Origin: Caulochytrium protostelioides
Taxonomy: Eukaryota; Chytridiomycota; Caulochytriomycetes; Caulochytriales; Caulochytriaceae
Assembly (NCBI GenBank): GCA_003615045.1
Contig: ML014127.1
Span: 124,001-188,000 of the forward strand
Direction of reading: 5' to 3'
Length of the DNA: 64,000 bases
In this document: one piece after another, positions 1 through 9,462 of the stretch
Numbering within the stretch: the first letter of the stretch is position 1
Layout of the letters: each line of letters opens with the position of its first letter
The notes under the pieces: generated by a model
What the model was told of the DNA's origin: nothing
What the model saw: only the letters and a program-made list of their open reading frames with translations
Database searches by the model: none
Program-made: the position numbers and the translations under genes

Positions 1-843
1 TGACGAGGATCGTGGCCAGGCCGATCTCGCCTGCCCGCGATCGTGGATCCACCCGCGAAGGCGGGCTCGCGCGCGAAGCGACGCGCGCACCCGGGCGGTC
101 GGGCTCGAAGGGCGAACTTACCCAGTCCCGTTGTCAATGACCACTGCCGGCAGATGGTTGGTCATGGTGGCGAAGGCGTCCGGAGTGCAGCGCGGCCGTC
201 AGGACCGAGACCGAGGGCGTCCACGCGACAGTATACCGAAGGGGGAAGAAGGATCGCGCGGGCTGCGGGTGGAGGGTCGCGCCGTCAGAGAACGCGGCAG
301 GACGCGGAGGGCAGGAGAAGGGCAGCGGATCAGCCGACGTCGGTGGCGCCTCGAGCCGGCGCGTCACGGCCATGGATGCCGCCGGCACCGACGCTCGCAT
401 GGGCATCGGCATCGGCCCCACTCGCCGTTTCATACGTCGCAGGATGCACCCGTCCGCCGGGTCTGCTGGGTCCACTTGGCGGTGCGACGACGGCGTGCTG
501 GTCCATGTCGCGCATCGCTCGGCTACCGATGGGGACTCGGTCGCGCACGCCGCCTCTAGATCCACGCCGGAGGGTGGCGCGGCGCGGGCGCAGAGACCGA
601 CGCGTGGGCTCTGCCCGAGGATCGAGAGGGTCTGCTGCCGCGGGGGAGAGGCACGATCCGGAAAGGAGCAAAAGGGCGCCGCGTGGCATTGGCTCTCCCA
701 GTCCTGATCCCCGCCATGCCCGCAAATCATGTTGTCACTAGATGGAATAGAGAATTTTCTTAGGATTTCCGGATGGTCTCGACCTAGCGCTACACAGCAT
801 CACAGCGATGCGCGATGGAAAGGTGATAGGGGCCATCAGAGAG
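1..843. other. Intergenic, no gene seen
   Basis: Very GC-rich sequence in which all frames on both strands stay open for hundreds of bases, as expected from composition alone. The overlapping readings are Arg/Pro/Ala-rich and none has a recognisable domain. It probably contains the 3' flank of the PPR-like gene on the minus strand and the flank of a neighbour outside the window. Confidence 0.5.
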
Positions 844-2961
844 TTAGAGGCGCTCCAGGGTGGCGGTCAAGCCGGCGTCGTCAAACAGGTTCTTGGCGGC
901 CGAGGCCGGCGCCGGCACAAACCCGCGCGCGGCCGCAAACTCGGCCAGGGCTCTCAAGCCCGCCGCGTCGGCCCGCAGCGCGCTCGCGGCTTGGTCGTAG
1001 AAGGTCGAGGGAACGCGCGTCGCCTCCGTGATCTGCGAGAGCAGCGCCACGAGCGCCGCGGCGGCGCCGTCGGCGCCCGAGCGCGCCTGCGCCGTCGCCT
1101 GCAGCAGCGCGGCGGTGCCCGCGTGCGAGGCGGCCGCCGCGGCCGGCGCCGTCGCCAGCTCGCGCGCCACCGCGTCGAGGTCGCCGAGCTGCGCGTACGC
1201 GCCGATGCGGGCGTCCGCCAGCGCCGCCTCCCAGTAGATGTGGGCGTGGGTCGAGAGCTCGAGCGTCGTCGTGGCGAGGGCTTCGGCGAGCGCCGGGTGG
1301 GCCGCCGGCGCCGCGGGCCGCGCCGACAGCGAGAGGATCTGGGTCCATGCCTGCAGGTACAGCGCATGGAGGGCGCCTTCGGAGGGGAAGGCGCCGCCGG
1401 CGGCAGCGGCGAGCTCGGACAGCGCGGGCAGCGTCATGCCCGTGCTCACGAGCGGCACGAGCCACGTGGCCAAGCAGTGGGTCTGGTCGGTGTTGAACAG
1501 CGTCGGGCTGCGGTGGATCGCCATGTCCTGGACCGTCGGGACCGCCAGGTCGGCGAGCTCCGGTGGCGGCGGCGTCAGGTCGACCTGCATCAGCGTGCGC
1601 GCCAGCCGGTTCCAGAGCAGGTACGCGCCCGTCGTCTCGCCGTGCTGGATGTACGCCCCCATCAAGGCCAGATGCGCCGGGTCCGCCGCGTCAAAGGTCT
1701 GCTGGTCGAAGCGTGGCCGCTTGTTGTACCAGCGGTTGGCGCGGCCCACGGGGTTCTTGGTCGCGCAGCTCCGCTGCAGCACCACCATACTCGCCACCGT
1801 CTCGGCGGTCGGCAGGATGCCCGTGCGACGCATGGTGACATAGAGCTCGAATGCTTGCGAGAGGGAGCGAGCGCTGGCATACGCGGTGAAGAGAGCACTG
1901 TGGATGGCGGACGCAGCAGCCGACGGCGTGGACGCGAGCGCGGGCTCGTCGGCCACGGCGAGGTTGAAGTACTTGCGGGTCTGCGGCACATCGCCGACGC
2001 GGGCATAGCCCTCGGCGAGCACGGTATACCACGACGCCGGCAGCTGCCGGAGATCGACGCGGGCGGCCTCGAGCGCCGCCTCGGCGTCCTGCGGACACCC
2101 CGACAGGCAGTGGGCCTTCATCTGGTGCTCCAGAAACGCGAACGCGACCGGCGAGTCCTGGGCGAGGTCGACGTTCAGCTCGGCGGCGAGCGCGGTGAGC
2201 GCGTGCGTCTGGCCCGTCTGGCTCAAGAGCGCGAGGGCGGCGGTCAGTAGCGGCGCGACCGTCTCGACCCCGTCGGGCAGCAGCAGCGCCGTCTTGGAGC
2301 TGGCCGCGAGCGTCGTCCGCAGGAACCGGAGCGCGAAATCGGACGCGCCGCGGGCCGCCGTGGCCGTGATCAAGGCGGCGTGCACGGACGCATCGTCCGG
2401 GCAGACGGCCATGGCGTCGGCATGCATCTGCCGCGCGAGCGCCACCGCCGCGGTCGGGCTGTTCACGTGAACGCGACGCGCGCCAATCCAAGACAGCAGC
2501 GTCGCAAACTCCGACGCCGTCAGGCGCGCGAGCTCGCCGGCGGCGTGGCGCGCTGCTTCATACTGCGCTACCACGTGCGCCGCGTCGCCGAGCGCCACGG
2601 CGTTCTTGAGCACGTACCCAGGCAGGGCGGCGTCGACGCCCACCAGGAACCCGGCAGCGCTGCTGGCGTGATCGTATGGCGAGCAGGGCTCGGCCGAGGT
2701 GATGCGCGGAAACACGCGCGTGTTGGTCTTGTCATACAGCAGCGCCTCGGCCGGCAGGGCCGCGGTCGTCTCGGCGGCCGCGGCCGGCGACGCGGCTGAG
2801 GGCGTGGCGAGGCCGCGGCCGCGGCCAGCGGGCGCGCCCGCGGTCGGCGCGGCCAGGCGCACGGGCAGCGCGCGCAGGTGGCAGACGGCGGCATGCAGCA
2901 CCGACCGCCGGCTCATGCTGTGGCCAGCACGGCGCAGCGCGTGGGCCGACGCGAGGGCCAT
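844..2961 (-). CDS. PPR/TPR-like helical-repeat mitochondrial protein
   Basis: About 705 residues. I chose the internal ATG at 2961 because it opens a typical mitochondrial targeting peptide: Arg/Ala/Ser-rich, no acidic residues, ending in a Gly-Leu-Ala-Thr cleavage-like site near residue 53. The frame stays open to 3180, but that extension begins with a poly-Ala tract from a GGC repeat. The body is a chain of amphipathic helix pairs; residues around 300-360 (a Trp-Tyr-Thr-Val-Leu-Ala-Glu-Gly-Tyr helix followed by a paired helix, then 'AFELYVTMRRTGILPT') read like pentatricopeptide repeats. By analogy it would act in mitochondrial RNA processing or translation, but the RNA target and ortholog cannot be read from sequence. 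Ala-rich helices make a TPR-like alternative possible. It is divergent from the FSIP1-like gene. Confidence 0.65.
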   Translation of the reverse strand: MALASAHALRRAGHSMSRRSVLHAAVCHLRALPVRLAAPTAGAPAGRGRGLATPSAASPAAAAETTAALPAEALLYDKTNTRVFPRITSAEPCSPYDHASSAAGFLVGVDAALPGYVLKNAVALGDAAHVVAQYEAARHAAGELARLTASEFATLLSWIGARRVHVNSPTAAVALARQMHADAMAVCPDDASVHAALITATAARGASDFALRFLRTTLAASSKTALLLPDGVETVAPLLTAALALLSQTGQTHALTALAAELNVDLAQDSPVAFAFLEHQMKAHCLSGCPQDAEAALEAARVDLRQLPASWYTVLAEGYARVGDVPQTRKYFNLAVADEPALASTPSAAASAIHSALFTAYASARSLSQAFELYVTMRRTGILPTAETVASMVVLQRSCATKNPVGRANRWYNKRPRFDQQTFDAADPAHLALMGAYIQHGETTGAYLLWNRLARTLMQVDLTPPPPELADLAVPTVQDMAIHRSPTLFNTDQTHCLATWLVPLVSTGMTLPALSELAAAAGGAFPSEGALHALYLQAWTQILSLSARPAAPAAHPALAEALATTTLELSTHAHIYWEAALADARIGAYAQLGDLDAVARELATAPAAAAASHAGTAALLQATAQARSGADGAAAALVALLSQITEATRVPSTFYDQAASALRADAAGLRALAEFAAARGFVPAPASAAKNLFDDAGLTATLERL

Positions 2962-3021
2962 CGTGGGTCGTGCGGAGTATCGACGCGGTCGGGGGGCGGC
3001 ACGACGAGGCAGGGGACGATG

Positions 3022-3059
<38 letters not shown>

Positions 3060-4450
3060 GAATCACCGTCAAGGATGCCACAGGTGGAGTGTCAGCAGAG
3101 GGCTCAGGCCGCGCAGCACCACGTGGCAGAGTCGACGAGCCGGCGTCGACGGTCACCGATGAGGCCCGCTTCGGGTGCATGGATGCTGTCGCCCGTCGCG
3201 TGGTGCTTCATGCGAGCCGTGCGCGCGGCGCGGCGCCTTGGCTTTGGGCGTGGCCCGAGCGGTCGTGTGCGTATCCTGCGGCGTGCGGCGGCGGCGACTC
3301 CGATGCCGCCGTGGACTCGGGCCAACTCAGCCGCGCGACCCCGACGGCAACGACTGGCGGCGGCGCCCGCTTTCCCCGAGAAAGGAAGGCTCGGCGAGGG
3401 TCCTGCGCGTGCGGAGCGCCACCCACGGCGATTTGCACGATCAGCCAGGCTAGGCCTCTCGTGGTCCGCCAGCCAGTAGAAACAGAAGGCCATCGAGAAA
3501 CATCACAGCAGTTGCAATAACGATGTGCGCGCTGGATATTTTGGCCGTCCACGTTCGTTGATACGAGGGCTCAGGATGTCGTGATGCCTTTAGCGGGAAG
3601 AGTTGAGGCTCATGACAAACCAACATGGGGGTAGTGCGATCTTTTGGTACGACAGCTGGACAAGAGTCTGCAAGGAAGTACCGCACCGTTGCTGCCTATA
3701 GATCAACTCCATATTATCTCTACAGAGTTACACACGCTGGTTGAGATAGTCTTTGGGAGCTTGAACAGTGACGCGTATTTTACCCATGTTTGGAGCCAAG
3801 GATATGCACAACTTATGCAGGAAATTGTAGTCAATAGCTTTTAGCAGTGACGCAGTTCTTTTTGGATACTTTTACCTTGGTCTCTTTGTTCATAAGATTC
3901 TCGTCATGCTTGAACAGGCCTGAAATGATCTTTCTTTCGCCGTTGTGACACAGGTTCATCCCCGCCGGTTCCCATTGTCTATCATCGAGATCGACCGCGG
4001 CCGCTCCTCACAGTGGTGATGACGGCCCCAGCCCCCGGCCCGCGGTTGCAGCTCGACCGCTCTCCCCGTCAGCGGAGTTACAATGGCCAAGATCAGTCAT
4101 CGCGAGTGATAAGCGGCGGAGGCGGTCGTCGGGGGATCGGCGGCCCAAATCTGGTCCCACCGTGCCGATCCGTCTGACCCCTTCGGGCTCGTCGTCCGCT
4201 CCGTCGGTAGGATTCACGCGGCTCCACTGTCTGGTATGGCCAGCGGCATCGAGGCGATGATCACCAGCAGATGGGTTCGGATCGAGACAACCTGAGGAGG
4301 GAGGAAAGTAGATGCCGACCACGGGCGAGCATCCCGACCACGTGCGCAGCCTGCCACGCGGCCCAGCTCGGTCGCTATGACCGCCACCTGCTACCCTCCC
4401 GCCAGTCCTATGCGGCCTTCCTGCCCTTCTTCTGCCGCCGTCTGCACGCG
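2962..4450. other. Divergent intergenic region between PPR-like and FSIP1-like genes
   Basis: About 1.5 kb between two divergent starts. The middle (roughly 3560-3960) is clearly AT-richer than its surroundings and is the most promoter-like part. In-frame extensions of both neighbours run into this region but begin in low-complexity sequence. No gene is supported here. Confidence 0.5.
3021..3060. repeat. GGC trinucleotide repeat
   Basis: An almost pure GGC run of about 13 units just upstream of the likely start of the PPR-like gene. On the minus strand it would read poly-Ala if translation began at the upstream ATG at 3180. Confidence 0.9.
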
Positions 4451-7303
4451 ATGAGCGCGTCACGGCTGCCGGCGCCGGCGCCGCCGTCCGGCATCCCGCG
4501 GCTCGCCTCGCAATCGCGGCTGCTGCCTTCGCCATCGCCCGCGGCCGCCGCCACCGACACGCCGCGCCGTCCGCCCCGCGACGCCGCGTTCGCCCTCCCG
4601 CTGTCCGTGCTCGCGAGCCTGCCGGTCGATCCCGACGCCGCGCGCCGCAGCACGGCTGTTTCGCCGTCGGCCGCGACGCCGTCGCCGCCGCCCTCGGCGC
4701 GGTCCTCCCGCCGGTCCTCGGCGTCGCTGCCGCCGCGCCGGACGCTGCCGCCCGGCGGCGCGCCACCCACGAAGCCGTATGGTCTGCCGGCCATGCCCGC
4801 CCTCGGCGGCCGCGACGCGCCGCCCGCCGCGCCGCGCCGGCCGCGCGAGCCCGTCGCTGCGGCGTCCGCGGCGCGTGCGGCGCGGCGCGCCGATCGTGCT
4901 GTGACAGAACGGCCGTCGGTCGCCCGTGGCGCCGCCGCTGGCGGGGCCGCCATGGCCGGTGCGGCGGCGTCAGGGCCGCCGACGCGCAGCCAGGCGCTCG
5001 TCGCCCTGGTGGATGAAGTCGACCAGCTCCGGCGCGCCGCCGCCGGCGAGGCCGCGTCCGCCGCCGCCGCCGACGCCGCTACGAGCCGTGCCGCGACGGC
5101 GGAAGCACGGTTGTGGACGATGGACGGCGCGGCCTCGCTGCTGTCCATCACGCAGTCGACGCTGGCGTCGGCCGCGCTGCGCGAGCGCCAGGAAGACAAG
5201 GACGTGTATACCCGGCTCATGCAGGCGGTTCTCTCGGGCCACGACGAGGCCATCCGGACGGAGCTGCATCGGTATCACCACAACGGCGACGACGACGGGC
5301 ATGATGGCGATCACCACGACGCCATGAGTCGCGTTGCTGACGCCGTGGGCGATACGGTTGACGCGCGCGACGCTGCGGCACCGGCCGAGAAGCTCCTCAA
5401 GCGCCCCTCACGGGCCGCCCGGTCGCAGGAGCCGCTGCCGCAGGATCTGGCGGCGCAGCTGAAACGCATCCAGGACCTGGACCACATCTACGAAAAGAAG
5501 AACGCGCTCCACGTGAGTCTGTCCACGAGCGCCAGCGAGGTCGTCTCGATCGCGTCGTCGGTCTCCGGCAGCGCCGAGTATGCCTCGCAGGAGATGCTGT
5601 CGGCAGCGGGATCCGAAGACGGCGGCTCGCGGCCGCAATCTCGCGCCGGGAGCGTCACGAGCCAAGCCTCGCTGACGAGCCTCAACTCGGCCAGCGGCTA
5701 CCGCCGCCGCTTCGCCCGCGCTCGTGGGATGGTCGCCGCCGCGGCCGCTGCCGCGCACGCCGCCGCCCCGTCCCACCCCCCGGCGCCCTTCGACGCGCCC
5801 ACGAGCCAGCAGGACAGCGATCTGCAGAGTGTCACGTCGTTCAAGACACGCACGTTCCTCACCGAGCCCAAGTTCAAGCGCGGCGCGGGGCCGACGCCGC
5901 GGCAGCTCGGGCAGCAGCGGCCGGCGCGGTCGGTGGCCGGCTCGCACGCAGGCAGCGCCCTCGCGATCGAGGCGTCCTCCGGCTCCGGATGGCCGCCATG
6001 GGTCCGGCAGGGCGGCGCCGCCGCGGCCGCCGTGGCCTCGAGTCACCGGCCGCCCGCGTCGCATAGCACCGGGCGGTCGCAGACGGAGTATGAACCCGGC
6101 AACTTTATGCAGCGCAACAAGGTGCTCGGCAAGGACGCGCGGTACTATGACGCGATGACGGTGCTGGAGCAGCAGCGCGTGAAGGCCCTGATGGGCGACG
6201 ACGAGACGGGCGCCGACGGCGAAGGCGCCCTCGCCGCGAGCGCCTTTGAGGGTTCCCCCGAAAAGCTGCTGGATGACCTGGCGAAAGCCGCGGCGCAGAC
6301 CAAAAAGAAGGTGCAGGCGCAGCGCGCCGCCGCCGCCGCCGCATCGGACGCCGCGGCCGAGCAGGACCTCGCCGCCTTGCCGGACGATGCGTTCCTGCCG
6401 ACCTCGGAGAGCATCTCGGCGCTGACGGAGATCGAAGACCAGCTCGCGCAGTATATTCCCGCCACGTCGCGTTCGGTGCCGCCCGAGCTCTTCCATTGGT
6501 CGTCGATCTCGACCTTGCCGACAGCAGCGCTCGCCCACGACGGCGGCATTGACGGCGGCGACGACAACGCGGCGCGGTTGCCGCTGCCGCCACCCTCAGG
6601 CGCCGCGACCCCGGGAGCGGCCCCGCGCATGGTCGAGACGGGACCGCCGTCGCCATCGATCCGTGCGAGCCGGGTGTCGGTCGCGGCGTCCACGGTGACC
6701 GCCGCGACCGCGACCGCGAAGACGGGGTCGTCGTCGGCGCATCCGGCGCCGGCACGGCGCGACGTGAAGGACGTGCTGTACCTGCATGTCGAAGAAGCGC
6801 CGCTGTCGCAAGAGCTCGCGTCGCTCGCGGCGGTCGAGGAGCGACTGGCTGCGGCGGAGGCGGCGCGCGAGGCGGCGGTCGTGGAGGTGATGGAGCGCGG
6901 GCTGCCGTCCGAGACGCTGCAGGCGCTCCTGGACACGTGCCGCGCGCGCGAAGAAGCCTGGAGCGTGGCGGCGTCGCGGCAGCTCCAGGACGGCGACGAC
7001 GTTTCCGAGATGCAGGATGCGGCGTCCGTGGCGATGGAGGCGACGCCTGAGACGGCGCAGGAGGCGGCATCGACCTCCGCGTCAGCGGTGGCGCCGTCCA
7101 AGTCCGAAGGCCGCTTGGCCGCCTCGAAGCGGTTTGGTAGTGTGCGGCACGTCTCACTCGACGAGTTGGCGCAGCTGCGGAGCCAGCTCATGCTGGCGTA
7201 TACGGCCTCCACAGCGGCGAGCGAGACCGGTAGCGTCTACCAGAGCGATATCGCGGCCTCGCCGCCACGGCCGCCGCTGCCGCTCTCGCTCGCTGCTGAA
7301 TAA
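4451..7303 (+). CDS. Coiled-coil protein, tentatively FSIP1-like (flagellar)
   Basis: About 950 residues, starting at the ATG at 4451; the frame is open from 4271 but that leader is unremarkable. Most of the protein is disordered Ala/Pro/Ser. Three short conserved-looking blocks stand out: 'LKRIQDLDHIYEKKN' near residue 337, 'NFMQRNKVLGKDARYYDA' near 550 followed by a basic helix, and 'SALTEIEDQLAQYI' near 655. Their order and spacing resemble my recollection of fibrous sheath-interacting protein 1, a protein of cilia and flagella: a helix around Leu-Asp-x-Ile, then Phe-Ile-x-Arg-Asn, then Leu-x-Glu-Ile-Asp. If right, it would be a flagellar component of the zoospore. This match is from memory and is weak outside the blocks. 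A second coiled coil (about 830-880) follows. The reading frame is secure; the function is not. Confidence 0.5.
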   Translation: MSASRLPAPAPPSGIPRLASQSRLLPSPSPAAAATDTPRRPPRDAAFALPLSVLASLPVDPDAARRSTAVSPSAATPSPPPSARSSRRSSASLPPRRTLPPGGAPPTKPYGLPAMPALGGRDAPPAAPRRPREPVAAASAARAARRADRAVTERPSVARGAAAGGAAMAGAAASGPPTRSQALVALVDEVDQLRRAAAGEAASAAAADAATSRAATAEARLWTMDGAASLLSITQSTLASAALRERQEDKDVYTRLMQAVLSGHDEAIRTELHRYHHNGDDDGHDGDHHDAMSRVADAVGDTVDARDAAAPAEKLLKRPSRAARSQEPLPQDLAAQLKRIQDLDHIYEKKNALHVSLSTSASEVVSIASSVSGSAEYASQEMLSAAGSEDGGSRPQSRAGSVTSQASLTSLNSASGYRRRFARARGMVAAAAAAAHAAAPSHPPAPFDAPTSQQDSDLQSVTSFKTRTFLTEPKFKRGAGPTPRQLGQQRPARSVAGSHAGSALAIEASSGSGWPPWVRQGGAAAAAVASSHRPPASHSTGRSQTEYEPGNFMQRNKVLGKDARYYDAMTVLEQQRVKALMGDDETGADGEGALAASAFEGSPEKLLDDLAKAAAQTKKKVQAQRAAAAAASDAAAEQDLAALPDDAFLPTSESISALTEIEDQLAQYIPATSRSVPPELFHWSSISTLPTAALAHDGGIDGGDDNAARLPLPPPSGAATPGAAPRMVETGPPSPSIRASRVSVAASTVTAATATAKTGSSSAHPAPARRDVKDVLYLHVEEAPLSQELASLAAVEERLAAAEAAREAAVVEVMERGLPSETLQALLDTCRAREEAWSVAASRQLQDGDDVSEMQDAASVAMEATPETAQEAASTSASAVAPSKSEGRLAASKRFGSVRHVSLDELAQLRSQLMLAYTASTAASETGSVYQSDIAASPPRPPLPLSLAAE

Positions 7304-7506
7304 CTACTCAGCAGCGTGAGCCTCCGCGGCAGCGTCCCCTGGCGCTCGTCCTCCTTCCCCGGGACCCATCGGACCCATCCGATCCGCCTCGTATCGCCCC
7401 CCAAGGGCCCGATGAGAAGCGCAGATGCTGCTGTATGAATCAGAATGTGTACACAAATCCAGGGGTGCCCGGACGCCCGTTCGCGTGATGAGGCTCGCCG
7501 GCGCCG

Positions 7507-8253
7507 TCACGCATAAAGCTGGGTAACGGGCTCGAAGCGCGTGGCGCCCGCGGCCGTCTCGACCTTGTACAGCGCGCCCGACTCGCAGGTGTGCGGATCG
7601 GCGGCCCAGCGGACGACTTGATCGGCGACGGCGGACGGCGGCGTCCACGACGCAAAGTCTGCCGTCGGCATCCCCTCGCGATTCATGGGCGTATCCAGGG
7701 TCACGGGCAGGATGCCGGCGACGATGGCCGCGGGCGGCAGGCCGCTGCCGTCGGCGGCGAGGCTCTTGACGAGGTGGTGGACGCCGGCCTTCGCGAGGCC
7801 GTACCCGATCATCCCGGGCGTCGGCTGCGTGGCGGCGGCGGCGCCGACGAGCACGAGCAACCCACCGTCGTCGAGACAGGCGCCGCGCGTTGACGCCAGG
7901 TGCGCCGTGACGAGGCTCGAGGCGACGCTCTGCTGCCACATCGCGTCGGCCGTCGACAGCAGCGCGCCGCTCTTGGCGCTGCCGCCGGCCCAGCCGCCGG
8001 CGGCGTTGACGATCGCGCGGAACCGCATCGGCGCCGTCGCGTCCTTCGGCGTCAGCATCGTCTGGATCTGCGCGAACGTCTGCTGCGTCGAGGCGCCGCG
8101 CTCGACAAGGATGTTGGCGTTGGCCTCGCTGTTGGTGGCGAAGTCGACCGACACCACGTGGTAGTGGACGCGTTTGAAGGCTGAGACGAGGGCGCGGCCG
8201 AGGGCGCCGGTGCCGCCGTACACGAGCGCGGCCGCCGGCTTGGTCGTTGCCAT
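7507..8253 (-). CDS. QDPR: Dihydropteridine reductase
   Basis: About 248 residues, the usual size for the family. It is a short-chain dehydrogenase that reduces quinonoid dihydropterin with NADH, regenerating tetrahydrobiopterin used by aromatic amino acid hydroxylases. Visible features: Rossmann motif 'VYGGTGALG' at residues 11-19, the QDPR signature 'NAAGGWAGG' near 83-91, catalytic Tyr151 and Lys155 in 'GYGLAKAGVH', and 'LPVTLDTPMNR' followed by 'DFASWTPP', both diagnostic of QDPR rather than other SDR enzymes. The start ATG at 8253 sits right before the first strand; the longer open frame upstream is Arg/Gln low-complexity. It is divergent from the Spo7-like gene. The family is common in animals and patchy in fungi. 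Confidence 0.93.
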   Translation of the reverse strand: MATTKPAAALVYGGTGALGRALVSAFKRVHYHVVSVDFATNSEANANILVERGASTQQTFAQIQTMLTPKDATAPMRFRAIVNAAGGWAGGSAKSGALLSTADAMWQQSVASSLVTAHLASTRGACLDDGGLLVLVGAAAATQPTPGMIGYGLAKAGVHHLVKSLAADGSGLPPAAIVAGILPVTLDTPMNREGMPTADFASWTPPSAVADQVVRWAADPHTCESGALYKVETAAGATRFEPVTQLYA

Positions 8254-8637
8254 GACGCAGAGATCAAGGAAGCCGATCGGAATCGAGCAGGCCAGCCAGC
8301 GCGATGACCAGACGGCGCTGAGGGATCGGCGACGACGGTGTTGCTGGGGTGCGCAATGGATACACGAGTATACGCGAGCATCCAGGACGTTGTCGTGCAT
8401 GGGACCGTCCCTCAGGATGGCCAGGGTCCCGGTGATGGAAACCGATCGCCTCGACGTCGACCGCCGAAGGACGGCGATCGCCGCGCAGCTGATCACTTCC
8501 TGATGCGGAAAAGGAGGAAGCCCTCGCGCGGGGCCTGCCGTCATAGGGAACCATCGCCATCGCCGCGTGGTTGCCTTCGCCCGCGAGGGGTCCCGCCGCG
8601 GCGTTGGCAAGACGAAAGACAAGGGCGCGCGCGCGCG

Positions 8638-8690
8638 CCGCTGCCGCCGCTGCCGCCGCTGCCGCCGCTGCTGCCGCTGCTGCCGCTGTC
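8638..8690. repeat. CTGCCG/CCG simple-sequence tract
   Basis: Irregular run of CCG and CTG triplets directly after a short GC dinucleotide run (8624-8638), upstream of QDPR. Confidence 0.85.
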
Positions 8691-9291
8691 GATGCCGCTG
8701 CCGATGCCAACGCCGCCAGCGATGCCGCCGCAGGGATCTCATCTTGTGTATCACCTCCATCCCACCGCCGCTTCATCGCGCATCGGGTGTTGGCCGGCTC
8801 ACGTCGGCGCGGCCGGCCACGGATACCGGGGGTTGTCCTGGTGCGAGAAGCACGAACACGTCACACGGCAGGGTCTCGCCGACTCCGCGGCCACGATCCC
8901 GCCCCACTCACTGCCGACGGCGCCGCTGCGCTGCAGTATGCCTGCGATGCTCCTGATTGGTTGCGTAGGCTCCTAAGCCGTCCAAGCGACCCTGTGCGGC
9001 AGTTCACGTGCCGGCGCGTTCACCGTCGCGACGGCCGGTGAGCGGCCCGTCGTGGTAGAGCGAGAGACCGCACCCCGGCAAGACGCCTGGGCCGCTCCGA
9101 TGAGCGACGCGTCGTGGTCCGCGTTGCCCAATATGTCCTAGTCCGCCACCACGCTCTGCGAGACGTTTGCCCGCCTTGATCCGCCGCCACGACCGCCCCG
9201 TGAGGCGCGCTGGGCGAGGACGTGGTGCACACACTTCCGCGAGCGATCCCTGGGCGATCGTTGGAGTCCCTGAACGAGACGCCGAACGGTG

Positions 9292-9396
9292 CCCTGACCC
9301 GTCCCTGACCCGTCCCTGACCCGTCCCTGGACCGTCCCTGAACCGTCCCTGGACCGTCCCTGAACCGTCCCTGAACCGTCCCTGAACCGTCCCTGA
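9292..9396. repeat. 11-bp minisatellite, about 9.5 copies
   Basis: Unit CCCTGAACCGT with variants (ACCC, GACC, AACC at the centre), perfectly phased for nine full units plus a partial one. It ends about 65 bp before the Spo7-like start codon, so it lies in that gene's promoter or 5' UTR. Confidence 0.95.
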
Positions 9397-9462
9397 CGCC
9401 GGATACCCTCCCGCGAGTCAGCACCGCATCGCGCAGGCCAGAGGGGCCCCGAGAGCCCGTCG

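Larger units (their letters stand above)
8254..9462. other. Divergent intergenic region QDPR/SPO7
   Basis: Carries a GC/CTGCCG simple-sequence block (8624-8690) and an 11-bp minisatellite (9292-9396). Overlapping open frames on both strands are Arg/Pro-rich and have no recognisable domain. It is probably the shared 5' flank of both neighbours. Confidence 0.5.

Noticed and set aside
43-741. Overlapping open frames on both strands at the left edge
   Set aside because: Five mutually overlapping frames, all Arg/Pro/Ala-rich, in very GC-rich DNA where stops are rare; no domain, no consistent start.
844-2250. Plus-strand Arg-rich frame opposite the PPR-like gene
   Set aside because: It is the antisense shadow of the helical-repeat gene; its own composition is extreme Arg/Gly and shows no domain.
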